Shown here piece after piece: positions 33,591 through 39,453 of a stretch of DNA of 39,453 bases. Numbering within the stretch: the stretch's first letter is position 1; the number at the start of each line of letters is the position of its first letter. Source of the DNA: a virus; IMG/VR virus record IMGVR_UViG_3300042453_004679, positions 1 through 39,453 of that record; one strand, written 5' to 3'. The notes under the pieces are model-generated. The model searched no databases. It saw only the letters and a program-made list of their open reading frames with translations, and was not told where the DNA came from. A program made the translations under genes and the position numbers.

Positions 33591-33896
33591 TCATTTTTTT
33601 AGATTTTTTAGCTTATTTATAGAATCAGTAATATTTTCCGTAGATTGTTTTGATGTTGCTAGTTTATCGTATTTTTTTTCTAAATTATCAGTAATAATTT
33701 TTGGAATAAATTTTGTTTCATCAATATCGACCATAGACATTCCTTCTTTTTTCTTTAAATTCTGATTATTGGATAAGTATCTATCTGTAATATTTATTGT
33801 ATTAATAGAAGATATTTTGCCTAAAATATATCCGATAAATAAACTTATAATATTTAAAATTAGTAATATTAATATAATTATATTGCTATTATTCAT
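33591..33896 (-). CDS. Small membrane protein upstream of the actin-like gene
   Basis: The 101-residue product has one N-terminal membrane helix (residues 5-26, IIILILLILNIISLFIGYIL), followed by a cytoplasmic Lys-rich region predicted to be helical and possibly coiled-coil. No family is recognised. It starts 16-20 bases after a candidate promoter element and ends 13 bases before the actin-like gene. The pairing suggests an anchor or adaptor for the filament, which is inference from position. Confidence 0.55.
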   Translation of the reverse strand: MNNSNIIILILLILNIISLFIGYILGKISSINTINITDRYLSNNQNLKKKEGMSMVDIDETKFIPKIITDNLEKKYDKLATSKQSTENITDSINKLKNLKK

Positions 33897-33907
33897 AATT
33901 GTCTTTT

Positions 33908-33918
33908 AATATACACCA
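33908..33918 (-). promoter_or_regulatory. Candidate promoter element (GGTGTATATT)
   Basis: On the minus strand TGGTGTATATTAAAAG lies in the 23-base gap before the small membrane protein gene. It matches the shared GGTGTATWAT element in seven of its first eight positions and would yield a leader of only a few bases. Confidence 0.5.
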
Positions 33919-33919
33919 T

Positions 33920-35425
33920 TTATATGAAGACGCCAAAATGATCTTTTATAGAAAAATTAAAGTACTTATTGTACTCTGGGTCATTTTCTATCGACCAGTA
34001 TTTTATTTTATCATCTGGTAAAGGCCATCTTTCTATTAGGTTTGGATTTTTTCTAAAATATTTCCATTGTCTATTAACAGAATATGCTGGGCCAGAATGA
34101 AACCAATTAACAAGACATGATCTATCATAATCACATCCTATAAATGCATGATATGAATTATGAGTAATTTCAAATATAAATAATCTATTATTAATAGGCT
34201 CTATAGTTTTTATCAGTCCTCCATTATAGCTAGAGTATATTCCTGTTCCACCGCCATCGTATGAACTATTATCGTTATTAAAATAATATATCATAGCTAT
34301 TGTTCGCATAACTTTGATTGTGTCAGGATTAGTTTCGGTATCGTCAGTATAATTAGTTCCTCCAGTACATACAAATTTATTATTGCTATTTATAAATGAA
34401 ACTATATTCATATCTCTATGAATAAAACCGCTTTTAGATGGACTTTTATGAAAATGAACAGATGGTGCAACGTGTTTTGTTGTTACAATATTAAAAGTTT
34501 TTTCAACAAAATTTTTTAATTCTTCTGATGCAAAAAAATCATAGCCATCCACTAGTTCTTTTGTAGACAAACCATAAATATATGCATCATAATTACTAGT
34601 TGCGTTTTTTTGATTTTTATATGGAACTGTTTTAGATATAAATATTGAAAATTTATTACATAATGATGCATAGATATTATCATTAAATAAATTATCTATA
34701 ATAATATGATTAAATGGTTCATTAAATTTTTGTATTGTTAATAGTTTTGATTCGTAATGATGTATCTTACATTCATATCTATATTTTACAACACTTAAAC
34801 CCTCTCTATTCACAGATATAATTTTTTCATAGCTATCTTTTTGTATATAATTATATAATAATACAGTTAATTTTCTAACTGATATAAGATTTGTATTTGC
34901 TAAAACTTTTGAATTATCATGTGTCCAATATATAGTCCCATCTTTTTCATAAAATCTTCCTGTATAATCATTTGATCCATATACTATTGGTGGTCTTACA
35001 ACACACACATTATCAAAATTTATAGCATAATTTTCTAACTCTTCTTTATTTTTACAATATTCAAATATATTATTATTTTCAAAATTTTCTTTTGATTGTT
35101 TATCAGTCCCATCAGCACATGTTGTTGATATCAAAATATATTTTTTACAATTTATATTGGGATGTATTTTTTTAAAATCGCCAAGATTATAGCAAGAAAA
35201 ATCTACTACTAAATCGAATGATGAGTCGTGTAGATTCTCGCATTCTCCATTATATCTATCTATATAGATATGTTTAATTTTATCCTTAAATAAATCTGGA
35301 TTTGTAATCCCTCTATTTGCAAGATATATATCAGATTTAGAATTTTGTAATAATAAATATTCTACAAAATCCCTACCTAACATTTGTGTACCGCCAATAA
35401 TTAGAATTTTTTTATAGTTTATCAT
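33920..35425 (-). CDS. SDR epimerase-2OG-Fe(II) oxygenase fusion
   Basis: The 501-residue product has two domains. Residues 1-210 are an NAD(P)-binding epimerase/reductase: IIGGTQMLGRDF, VVDFSCYNLGDF and Tyr123-x3-Lys127 as catalytic pair, then VRPPIVYG. Residues 235-501 are a 2OG-Fe(II) oxygenase: IHRDMN (His336, Asp338), the distal His426 in HNSYHAF and Arg435, which binds 2-oxoglutarate. The fusion could oxidise or epimerise a sugar and hydroxylate it or a linked amino acid. I know of no common enzyme with this order. ATGA coupling joins it to the DUF1501 gene. Confidence 0.75.
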   Translation of the reverse strand: MINYKKILIIGGTQMLGRDFVEYLLLQNSKSDIYLANRGITNPDLFKDKIKHIYIDRYNGECENLHDSSFDLVVDFSCYNLGDFKKIHPNINCKKYILISTTCADGTDKQSKENFENNNIFEYCKNKEELENYAINFDNVCVVRPPIVYGSNDYTGRFYEKDGTIYWTHDNSKVLANTNLISVRKLTVLLYNYIQKDSYEKIISVNREGLSVVKYRYECKIHHYESKLLTIQKFNEPFNHIIIDNLFNDNIYASLCNKFSIFISKTVPYKNQKNATSNYDAYIYGLSTKELVDGYDFFASEELKNFVEKTFNIVTTKHVAPSVHFHKSPSKSGFIHRDMNIVSFINSNNKFVCTGGTNYTDDTETNPDTIKVMRTIAMIYYFNNDNSSYDGGGTGIYSSYNGGLIKTIEPINNRLFIFEITHNSYHAFIGCDYDRSCLVNWFHSGPAYSVNRQWKYFRKNPNLIERWPLPDDKIKYWSIENDPEYNKYFNFSIKDHFGVFI

Positions 35426-36693
35426 ATTAGATCTGATAAAATTTTACCGTTATCAATAATTTTAACTGGCCTATTACCTGGAGCTATTAGATGTTTATTA
35501 TGATCAATGCCTAGTAAATTATATAGTGTGGCTCCCCAGTCCTCTACACTCACCGGATCGTCCTGTGGTTCGCTTGCTGTGTCGTTGCTGGAGCCGTATA
35601 CCAGCCCTTTTTTAATTCCGCCCCCTGCCATGACTATAGAAAAAACACGCGGCCAATGATCGCGTCCAGCGGTTGGATTTATTTTTGGAGTACGACCAAA
35701 TTCTGTGGCAACACAAACCAGTGTTGAATCTAATAGACCTTTTTCATCTAGGTCATTTATTAATGCAGAAAAAGCTTTGTCAAAAGATGGCAACTGACTA
35801 CCTATATTTAGCGCTATATTATCGTGATGATCCCATCCGCCATAAGTTACATTCACGAATCTTACCCCCGCCTCCACCAATCTTCTGCTTAGTAGTAATC
35901 TCATTCCAGCAGCAGTTTTACCATAAATTTCTTTGGTCTTATCGTCTTCTTTGTTAATATCGAATGCTTGTATAGCCTGAGACGAATTCATAATATCATA
36001 AGCATTTTGATAAAAAGAATTCATAGAATCCAAAGAGTCTGACTTTTGCCTAACATTGAACTCTTTGTTGACTATTTCTAGCATCGCTTTTCTTTTATCA
36101 AATCTATTTACAGATATTCCATCTGGTAATGTTAAATCTCTAACTTTAAAGTTTGGATCTTCTGGATTTCCACCAAGACTAAATGATGAATAACTATGAC
36201 TAAGATATCCAGCACCAGCAAATTCATTAGGTACATTTGGTACTGTTATATATGGAGGTAAATTATTCCTGACTCCTAATTGTTGACTGACTACTGATCC
36301 TAAACTCGGATACTGAATGGCTGGACTAGGACGATATCCAGTAAACATATTATTAGTTCCACGCTCATGTGCTGTTTCGCTATGAGTCATGGATCTGATA
36401 ATGCTAATTTTGTTCGCTATTTTTGCAGTTTCTGTTAAGTATTGACTAAAAAATATTCCAGGAATACTAGTTGATATACTATTTAAAGGACCCCTATAAT
36501 CAACCGGACTATTGGGTTTTGGGTCAAATGTTTCTTGATGAGCATATCCACCCGGTAGATAAATATAAATCACTGACTGTGCTTTTGCTTCCTTCACAGA
36601 AGGTTCTTCTGCTCTTAATTTTAGGTAGTCTCCAAGATTTAGTCCTAGATATCCTAAAACGCCCGTGTCGATAAAGCCTCTTCTGTTAAACAT
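35422..36693 (-). CDS. DUF1501 protein with twin-arginine leader
   Basis: The 423-residue product belongs to DUF1501, an alkaline-phosphatase/sulfatase-like family very abundant in Planctomycetota. The N-terminus MFNRRGFIDTGVLGYLGLNL is a Tat-type leader. The core has YIYLPGGYAHQETFDPKPNS, the SMTHSETAHERGTNNMFTGY region, VCVATEFGRTPKIN and GRDHWPRVFSIVMAGGGI. The chosen ATG (36691-36693) has AAAGGA upstream; a longer frame starts within the promoter. It should act outside the cytoplasm. Its presence in a phage suggests recent capture from the host. Confidence 0.85.
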   Translation of the reverse strand: MFNRRGFIDTGVLGYLGLNLGDYLKLRAEEPSVKEAKAQSVIYIYLPGGYAHQETFDPKPNSPVDYRGPLNSISTSIPGIFFSQYLTETAKIANKISIIRSMTHSETAHERGTNNMFTGYRPSPAIQYPSLGSVVSQQLGVRNNLPPYITVPNVPNEFAGAGYLSHSYSSFSLGGNPEDPNFKVRDLTLPDGISVNRFDKRKAMLEIVNKEFNVRQKSDSLDSMNSFYQNAYDIMNSSQAIQAFDINKEDDKTKEIYGKTAAGMRLLLSRRLVEAGVRFVNVTYGGWDHHDNIALNIGSQLPSFDKAFSALINDLDEKGLLDSTLVCVATEFGRTPKINPTAGRDHWPRVFSIVMAGGGIKKGLVYGSSNDTASEPQDDPVSVEDWGATLYNLLGIDHNKHLIAPGNRPVKIIDNGKILSDLI

Positions 36694-36714
36694 AAAACAT
36701 CCTTTTCTGGTTAT

Positions 36715-36724
36715 ATTATACACT
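36715..36724 (-). promoter_or_regulatory. Candidate promoter element (AGTGTATAAT)
   Basis: On the minus strand AGTGTATAATATAACC lies 22-31 bases before the DUF1501 ATG, between the terminator of the RuvB unit and the gene. It matches the shared element except for its first base and contains a perfect TATAAT. Confidence 0.6.
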
Positions 36725-36732
36725 ATTATAGC

Positions 36733-36758
36733 AAAATAGGTGGGACAAGCCCACCTAT
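36733..36758 (-). terminator. Intrinsic terminator of the RuvB unit
   Basis: On the minus strand ATAGGTGGG and CCCACCTAT form a perfect 9-base-pair stem (36750-36758 with 36736-36744) around a 5-base loop, followed by TTTT. It lies about 40 bases past the RuvB stop codon and ends the transcription unit that runs from the right edge of the window. Confidence 0.8.
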
Positions 36759-36795
36759 CTTGATTTAAATTGATTATCTAATTTAGATACTATTA

Positions 36796-37695
36796 TTAGT
36801 TAGTATAGTTTCCTATCACTCTGCCCTTTTGGGTTCGTGATATAAACTTTTTTCTAACCAAATATGGCTCTATGCTATTTTCAATAGTTTCTACAGCAAT
36901 ACCAGTAAGAGAAGATATTGCTTTTAAGCCTAATGGATTACCTTTATTGCTTAGTAGTAGATTCAAATACATTCTATCATAAGCATCCAATCCGTCTTTA
37001 TCAATACCTTGAATACTAAAAATCTCATCTATAGATTCTGTAGAATTTGGATGACAGGTCTTGTAATTTTTATACCATTGTAATCTAGAGTTTAGAATTC
37101 TAGGAGTTCCTTTACTTCTTTTAGCGATCTCAACAAGATCAGTCTCATCAATAGAAATAGAGAGTTTATCACAGTTCGATCTTGCTAGTTTAGCTAAATC
37201 AGTATCGTTATAAAAACTAAGATGTTCTTTGATGCTGAATCTATCATAAAATGGTTGACTTAAACTACCACCACTAGTTGTTGCTCCTACCAAAGTAAAA
37301 GCTGGAAGATCAATAGTTTCTGGTTTTTTCTCTAGAGTGATTGTTAATACAAAATCTTCCATAACAGGATACAAAAATTCTTCAACAAGTTTTGGTAGCC
37401 TGTGAATTTCATCAATAAATAGGACTGATCGTGGTGCAATTCCCATAAGATACGGAATAATATTTTTAACACTTCTGAGATTTGCCGCGTTGGTTGTGTA
37501 CAGATTTACGTTCAATTCGTTGGCGATAGCACTCGCTATGGTAGTTTTACCAAGGCCCGGTGGCCCATCTATTAAAGTGTGTGGCATCACGGTTGATGTT
37601 TTTAAACAGCCCGTCACGCTGACCTTTAGCCTATTAATCACATCATCTTGCCCAAGAATTTCGCTAAATTTAGTTGGCCTTATACCTTTAGACAT
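36796..37695 (-). CDS. ruvB: RuvB-like Holliday-junction branch migration ATPase
   Basis: The 299-residue product aligns with RuvB through all three domains: RPTKFSEILGQDDVINRLKV at the start, Walker A GPPGLGKTT (44-52), Walker B VLFIDEIHRL (91-100), sensor LVGATTSGGSLSQPFYDRFS with the arginine finger, RSKGTPRILNSRL, and a C-terminal winged helix (GNPLGLKAISSLTG, then EPYLVRKKFISRTQKGRV). The beta-hairpin that touches RuvA, after MEDFVLTITL, is a few residues shorter than in E. coli. RuvB pulls DNA through junctions as a ring; phages may use it for recombination or packaging. Its first codons overlap the 37688-38110 gene by 8 bases. Confidence 0.9.
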   Translation of the reverse strand: MSKGIRPTKFSEILGQDDVINRLKVSVTGCLKTSTVMPHTLIDGPPGLGKTTIASAIANELNVNLYTTNAANLRSVKNIIPYLMGIAPRSVLFIDEIHRLPKLVEEFLYPVMEDFVLTITLEKKPETIDLPAFTLVGATTSGGSLSQPFYDRFSIKEHLSFYNDTDLAKLARSNCDKLSISIDETDLVEIAKRSKGTPRILNSRLQWYKNYKTCHPNSTESIDEIFSIQGIDKDGLDAYDRMYLNLLLSNKGNPLGLKAISSLTGIAVETIENSIEPYLVRKKFISRTQKGRVIGNYTN

Positions 37696-38110
37696 TTTTT
37701 ATCTCCAATGATTTTAATGATAACTCAATAAGTTGTACGGCATTATCGGTTTGATTAATTAGATACGTTTTAGTTAGTATGTCTTTAGCCTCTTGGTTTT
37801 CAAAGCCATACTGAACCAGTATTTTAACACATTTGTTTAACAAGTCAACCGGAATTCTTAATTCAGATTTATTGTGTTCTATTGCATCCTTGTTTGCGTT
37901 AGGCTTTTGCTTTACTTTAGATTTATCACTATATTTGATTTTTATGTTGTCGATTGTTTTTGGCCTAAACACTGTTCCACAATCGCAAACAATCTTGAAA
38001 TTTTTGGTCTTGACTTCTCGTAAAAACAACCAATGATTAGCACCACAATTTTCAGATGGACATCTATATAGAAAAGAAGCATCAACCTCAATCGGTTTCA
38101 GGTGTTTCAT
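37688..38110 (-). CDS. Zinc-ribbon protein with RuvA domain III-like tail
   Basis: The 140-residue product has a zinc-ribbon-like N-terminus (Cys17, Cys22, Cys42, Cys44), a Lys-rich linker (58-85) and a C-terminal helical bundle (about 89-135: VDLLNKCVKILVQYGFENQE, then AKDILTK, then NAVQLIELSLKSL). The last part resembles RuvA domain III, the small mobile domain that contacts the RuvB hairpin. The OB-fold and tetramer domains of RuvA are absent. It overlaps RuvB by 8 bases, which supports a RuvB adaptor that uses the ribbon for DNA. This is the most speculative call in the region. Confidence 0.55.
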   Translation of the reverse strand: MKHLKPIEVDASFLYRCPSENCGANHWLFLREVKTKNFKIVCDCGTVFRPKTIDNIKIKYSDKSKVKQKPNANKDAIEHNKSELRIPVDLLNKCVKILVQYGFENQEAKDILTKTYLINQTDNAVQLIELSLKSLEIKNV

Positions 38111-38504
38111 CGTCTTTTATCCAGAAAACAAAATCATTGATTTGTTCATCGTAAGCGGACTCTATCATACCCTTACTTGCTAATGATGATAGCATATTAC
38201 TAACTAGTCGTCCATTCATTTCTTCTATAATTTGTGAAAATATTTTTTCATCAATTAAATATCTTGACTCATTTGTGATTTTATGTTTTTGTTCTTTAGC
38301 CAGACTCTTAACTATAACCAGAGATTCTTGCTGAGTTAAAATTTGATCCATCTCCTCCAAATCATCTTGACTAATTTCTGTAATAAGTTTTGTAAACTCG
38401 TCAGGATCATCTCCTATGCTTTTATCGAAACCATTGAATACAAGTTTTCTGGCCGACCTTGTAAACTCTTCTAAATCATCTATAATATAGTTTTGTTTAC
38501 CCAT
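38088..38504 (-). CDS. Acidic helical protein, function unknown
   Basis: The 138-residue product is predominantly helical and acidic, with IIDDLEEFTRSARKLVFNGF near the start and a C-terminal pattern (FSQIIEEMNGRLVSNMLSSL, then ASKGMIESAYDE, then FVFWIKDD) like a winged-helix fold. It has no recognised family. It overlaps the zinc-ribbon gene by 23 bases, so it is in the RuvB unit and may take part in the same DNA process. Confidence 0.55.
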   Translation of the reverse strand: MGKQNYIIDDLEEFTRSARKLVFNGFDKSIGDDPDEFTKLITEISQDDLEEMDQILTQQESLVIVKSLAKEQKHKITNESRYLIDEKIFSQIIEEMNGRLVSNMLSSLASKGMIESAYDEQINDFVFWIKDDETPETD

Positions 38505-38518
38505 GTCTTTCTCCGTAT

Positions 38519-38704
38519 TTATTTAAGTTCAAGCGTAACTGAAAAAATTGGCTTGTATATTTTTGTAGTAAAATTTGATTCCTCTACAACTTTGATACAA
38601 ATATCTTCTAGAAAATTCAGCCTAGTTTCTATCTCTTTAATAGCATCTGTTCTAGAAAATCTGACTACTCTATCTGAGGATTGAAAATATAAGATATATT
38701 TCAT
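38519..38704 (-). CDS. Small unknown protein
   Basis: The 61-residue product (KYILYFQSSDRVVRFSRTDA, then RLNFLEDICIKVVEES) is a short alternating strand and helix sequence with no recognised family. It sits between the 38706 gene (one base apart) and the 38088 gene, in the same unit. Confidence 0.5.
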   Translation of the reverse strand: MKYILYFQSSDRVVRFSRTDAIKEIETRLNFLEDICIKVVEESNFTTKIYKPIFSVTLELK

Positions 38705-38705
38705 A

Positions 38706-39101
38706 TTAATTTAGGATATCAAATAATCCTTTGTAGTAATGTGGTTGTAATACAAAATGAACAGCATGACTTTGAATATGATTCAAGTACTCTCTGGCTA
38801 ATCCAGCGTTAACAAAGTACTCTTTTTTCCATATGGGTTGTTTCTGATAGTTAATCCCCAAATACTGGAAGTTTTTAGACTTCTCAGTATTGGAGAAATA
38901 ACTATTCACAGGAAACGACTTTTTGGGAAAATTAACATACCACACATTTGATGATCCTTCGACTATATCATTTAGAGCATTATATAGCATTTTACCCCAA
39001 GCATCCCAAGCAGCGGGATCAAACTTAAAATAGTGCTTATATTTGTCTTGAGCATCATCATAATCATACTCATCATTATAGTTATCATCTTCTTGGTCCA
39101 T
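38706..39101 (-). CDS. Acidic-leader protein, function unknown
   Basis: The 131-residue product begins with an Asp/Glu/Tyr-rich leader (DQEDDNYNDEYDYDDAQDKY) and then an ordered domain: WDAWGKMLYNALNDIVEGSS, VWYVNFPKKSFPVNSYF and a YLNHIQSHAVHFVLQPHYYK tail. No family is recognised. The start has AAAGG upstream. It follows the tRNA-like element. Confidence 0.5.
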   Translation of the reverse strand: MDQEDDNYNDEYDYDDAQDKYKHYFKFDPAAWDAWGKMLYNALNDIVEGSSNVWYVNFPKKSFPVNSYFSNTEKSKNFQYLGINYQKQPIWKKEYFVNAGLAREYLNHIQSHAVHFVLQPHYYKGLFDILN

Positions 39102-39131
39102 TGTATTTTACCTTTATCATAATCAACAAAA

Positions 39132-39176
39132 GAGTGTTGGCGGGATCGAACCGCCATAGCCCAAATTGCTCACTCC
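39132..39176 (-). ncRNA. tRNA-like element without an anticodon arm
   Basis: On the minus strand a canonical T-arm is present: GGCGG, loop TTCGATC, CCGCC. GAGTG lies 5' and CACTC lies 3' of it and they pair to close a short acceptor-like stem, followed by TTTT. Between the closing stem and the T-arm lies AGCAATTTGGGCTAT, which could form a three-base-pair D-like arm with a GG-containing loop. There is room for no anticodon arm, so it cannot be a normal tRNA. It could be a tRNA remnant, an attachment-site fragment, a terminator or a functional mimic. Confidence 0.5.
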
Positions 39177-39183
39177 ATTTTTA

Positions 39184-39444
39184 TCAAATATAATCCTGAT
39201 CGGGATCATAATCTTCATCTTCATCTTCATCTTCGTACTGATTCCAGTAATCATCATCATACTCATCATACAACTGTTCTTCATCCTCATCATAAGAATC
39301 TTCACTAAACTCAGCCTTGTAAAGAGGCTTTAGTAGTTCACCTTGATATTCACCAACAACTTCATATCTACAAGTACGAAGTTTCTCATGATTACAATCA
39401 CTAGGAACGCTGACCACATCCTTTGGATTGATCTTAACAATCAT
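39184..39444 (-). CDS. Small acidic protein
   Basis: The 86-residue product has an ordered N-terminal half (KINPKDVVSVPSDCNHEKLR, then YEVVGEYQGELLKPLYKAE) that looks like a small beta-barrel, followed by an Asp/Glu/Tyr-rich tail. The tail is encoded by GAA/GAT-rich repeated triplets. No family is recognised. It is the first gene at this edge and may have upstream neighbours outside the window. Confidence 0.5.
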   Translation of the reverse strand: MIVKINPKDVVSVPSDCNHEKLRTCRYEVVGEYQGELLKPLYKAEFSEDSYDEDEEQLYDEYDDDYWNQYEDEDEDEDYDPDQDYI

Positions 39445-39453
39445 AATATGATC

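Noticed and set aside
19908-36723. Window as part of a planctomycete chromosome
   Set aside because: DUF1501 and the glycan genes would allow it, but the gene packing, AT content, DUF5872, ClpP, sigma and RuvB context fit a large phage better. It is not fully excluded.
39132-39176. A complete tRNA gene
   Set aside because: There is no room for an anticodon arm and no suitable 5' acceptor strand upstream, so only a tRNA-like element can be claimed.
39184-39300. GAA/GAT-rich run as a CRISPR or regulatory repeat
   Set aside because: The triplets simply encode an acidic tail. There are no spacers or regular unit length.
1-39453. CRISPR arrays, insertion sequences and integrase genes
   Set aside because: No regular direct repeats with spacers, no transposase or recombinase frames and no inverted-repeat-bounded unit were found.

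Overview
The window is AT-rich and very densely coded. Most genes overlap by 4 to 30 bases (ATGA, TGATG or longer), and there is no gene-free stretch over about 150 bases. It reads as part of a large tailed-phage genome, probably distantly T4-like, rather than a bacterial chromosome. The evidence is a DUF5872-type virion-associated protein, a small sigma factor, a ClpP-like protease, many tiny overlapping unknown genes, a phage-style nucleotide-metabolism set (GMP reductase, deoxyribosyltransferase-like protein, macro domain) and a RuvB-like helicase motor beside acidic unknown proteins. A DUF1501 protein with a planctomycete-style twin-arginine leader suggests, as inference only, that the host is a planctomycete. 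No terminase, portal, capsid or polymerase lies in the window, so the phage assignment is strong but not proven.

Layout. From 1 to 6.2 kb (minus strand): a truncated Cys-rich/polyproline protein, a nucleotidyltransferase-like protein, a Ser/Thr/Gly-rich possible structural protein, a DeoC-like barrel without its catalytic lysines, ClpP, a sigma factor, a PAP2 phosphatase and the DUF5872 protein. From 6.2 to 9.2 kb: a glycosyltransferase, GMP reductase and a deoxyribosyltransferase-like protein. From 9.2 to 19.8 kb (minus) and 19.9 to 26.7 kb (plus): a glycan-building island transcribed outward from back-to-back promoters at 19.80-19.88 kb. It holds over a dozen glycosyltransferases of different folds, three methyltransferases, rhamnose-type RfbC and RfbD, a radical-SAM enzyme and DUF6165. 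From 26.7 to 31.8 kb (minus): a subtilisin-like protease, an exported trypsin-like protease, an HNH nuclease, a 2OG-Fe(II) oxygenase, a glycerophosphodiesterase-like protein, a HAD/sugar nucleotidyltransferase fusion and another glycosyltransferase. From 31.8 to 36.7 kb: a DUF6065-like protein, an actin-like ATPase with a small membrane protein, an SDR/2OG-oxygenase fusion and DUF1501. From 36.8 to 39.4 kb: RuvB, a zinc-ribbon protein with a RuvA domain III-like tail, and small acidic unknowns around a tRNA-like element.

How it works together (inference). The genes look like an auxiliary programme for building or remodelling a complex surface glycan, with proteases and a phosphatase that may act on the envelope, and a separate DNA-processing module. 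A repeated upstream element, consensus GGTGTATWAT, sits before seven genes and is a candidate promoter class.

Most unusual points: the split, non-canonical RuvA/RuvB pair; the short tRNA-like element at about 39.15 kb; the DeoC pseudoenzyme; two domain fusions; and the repeated promoter element.
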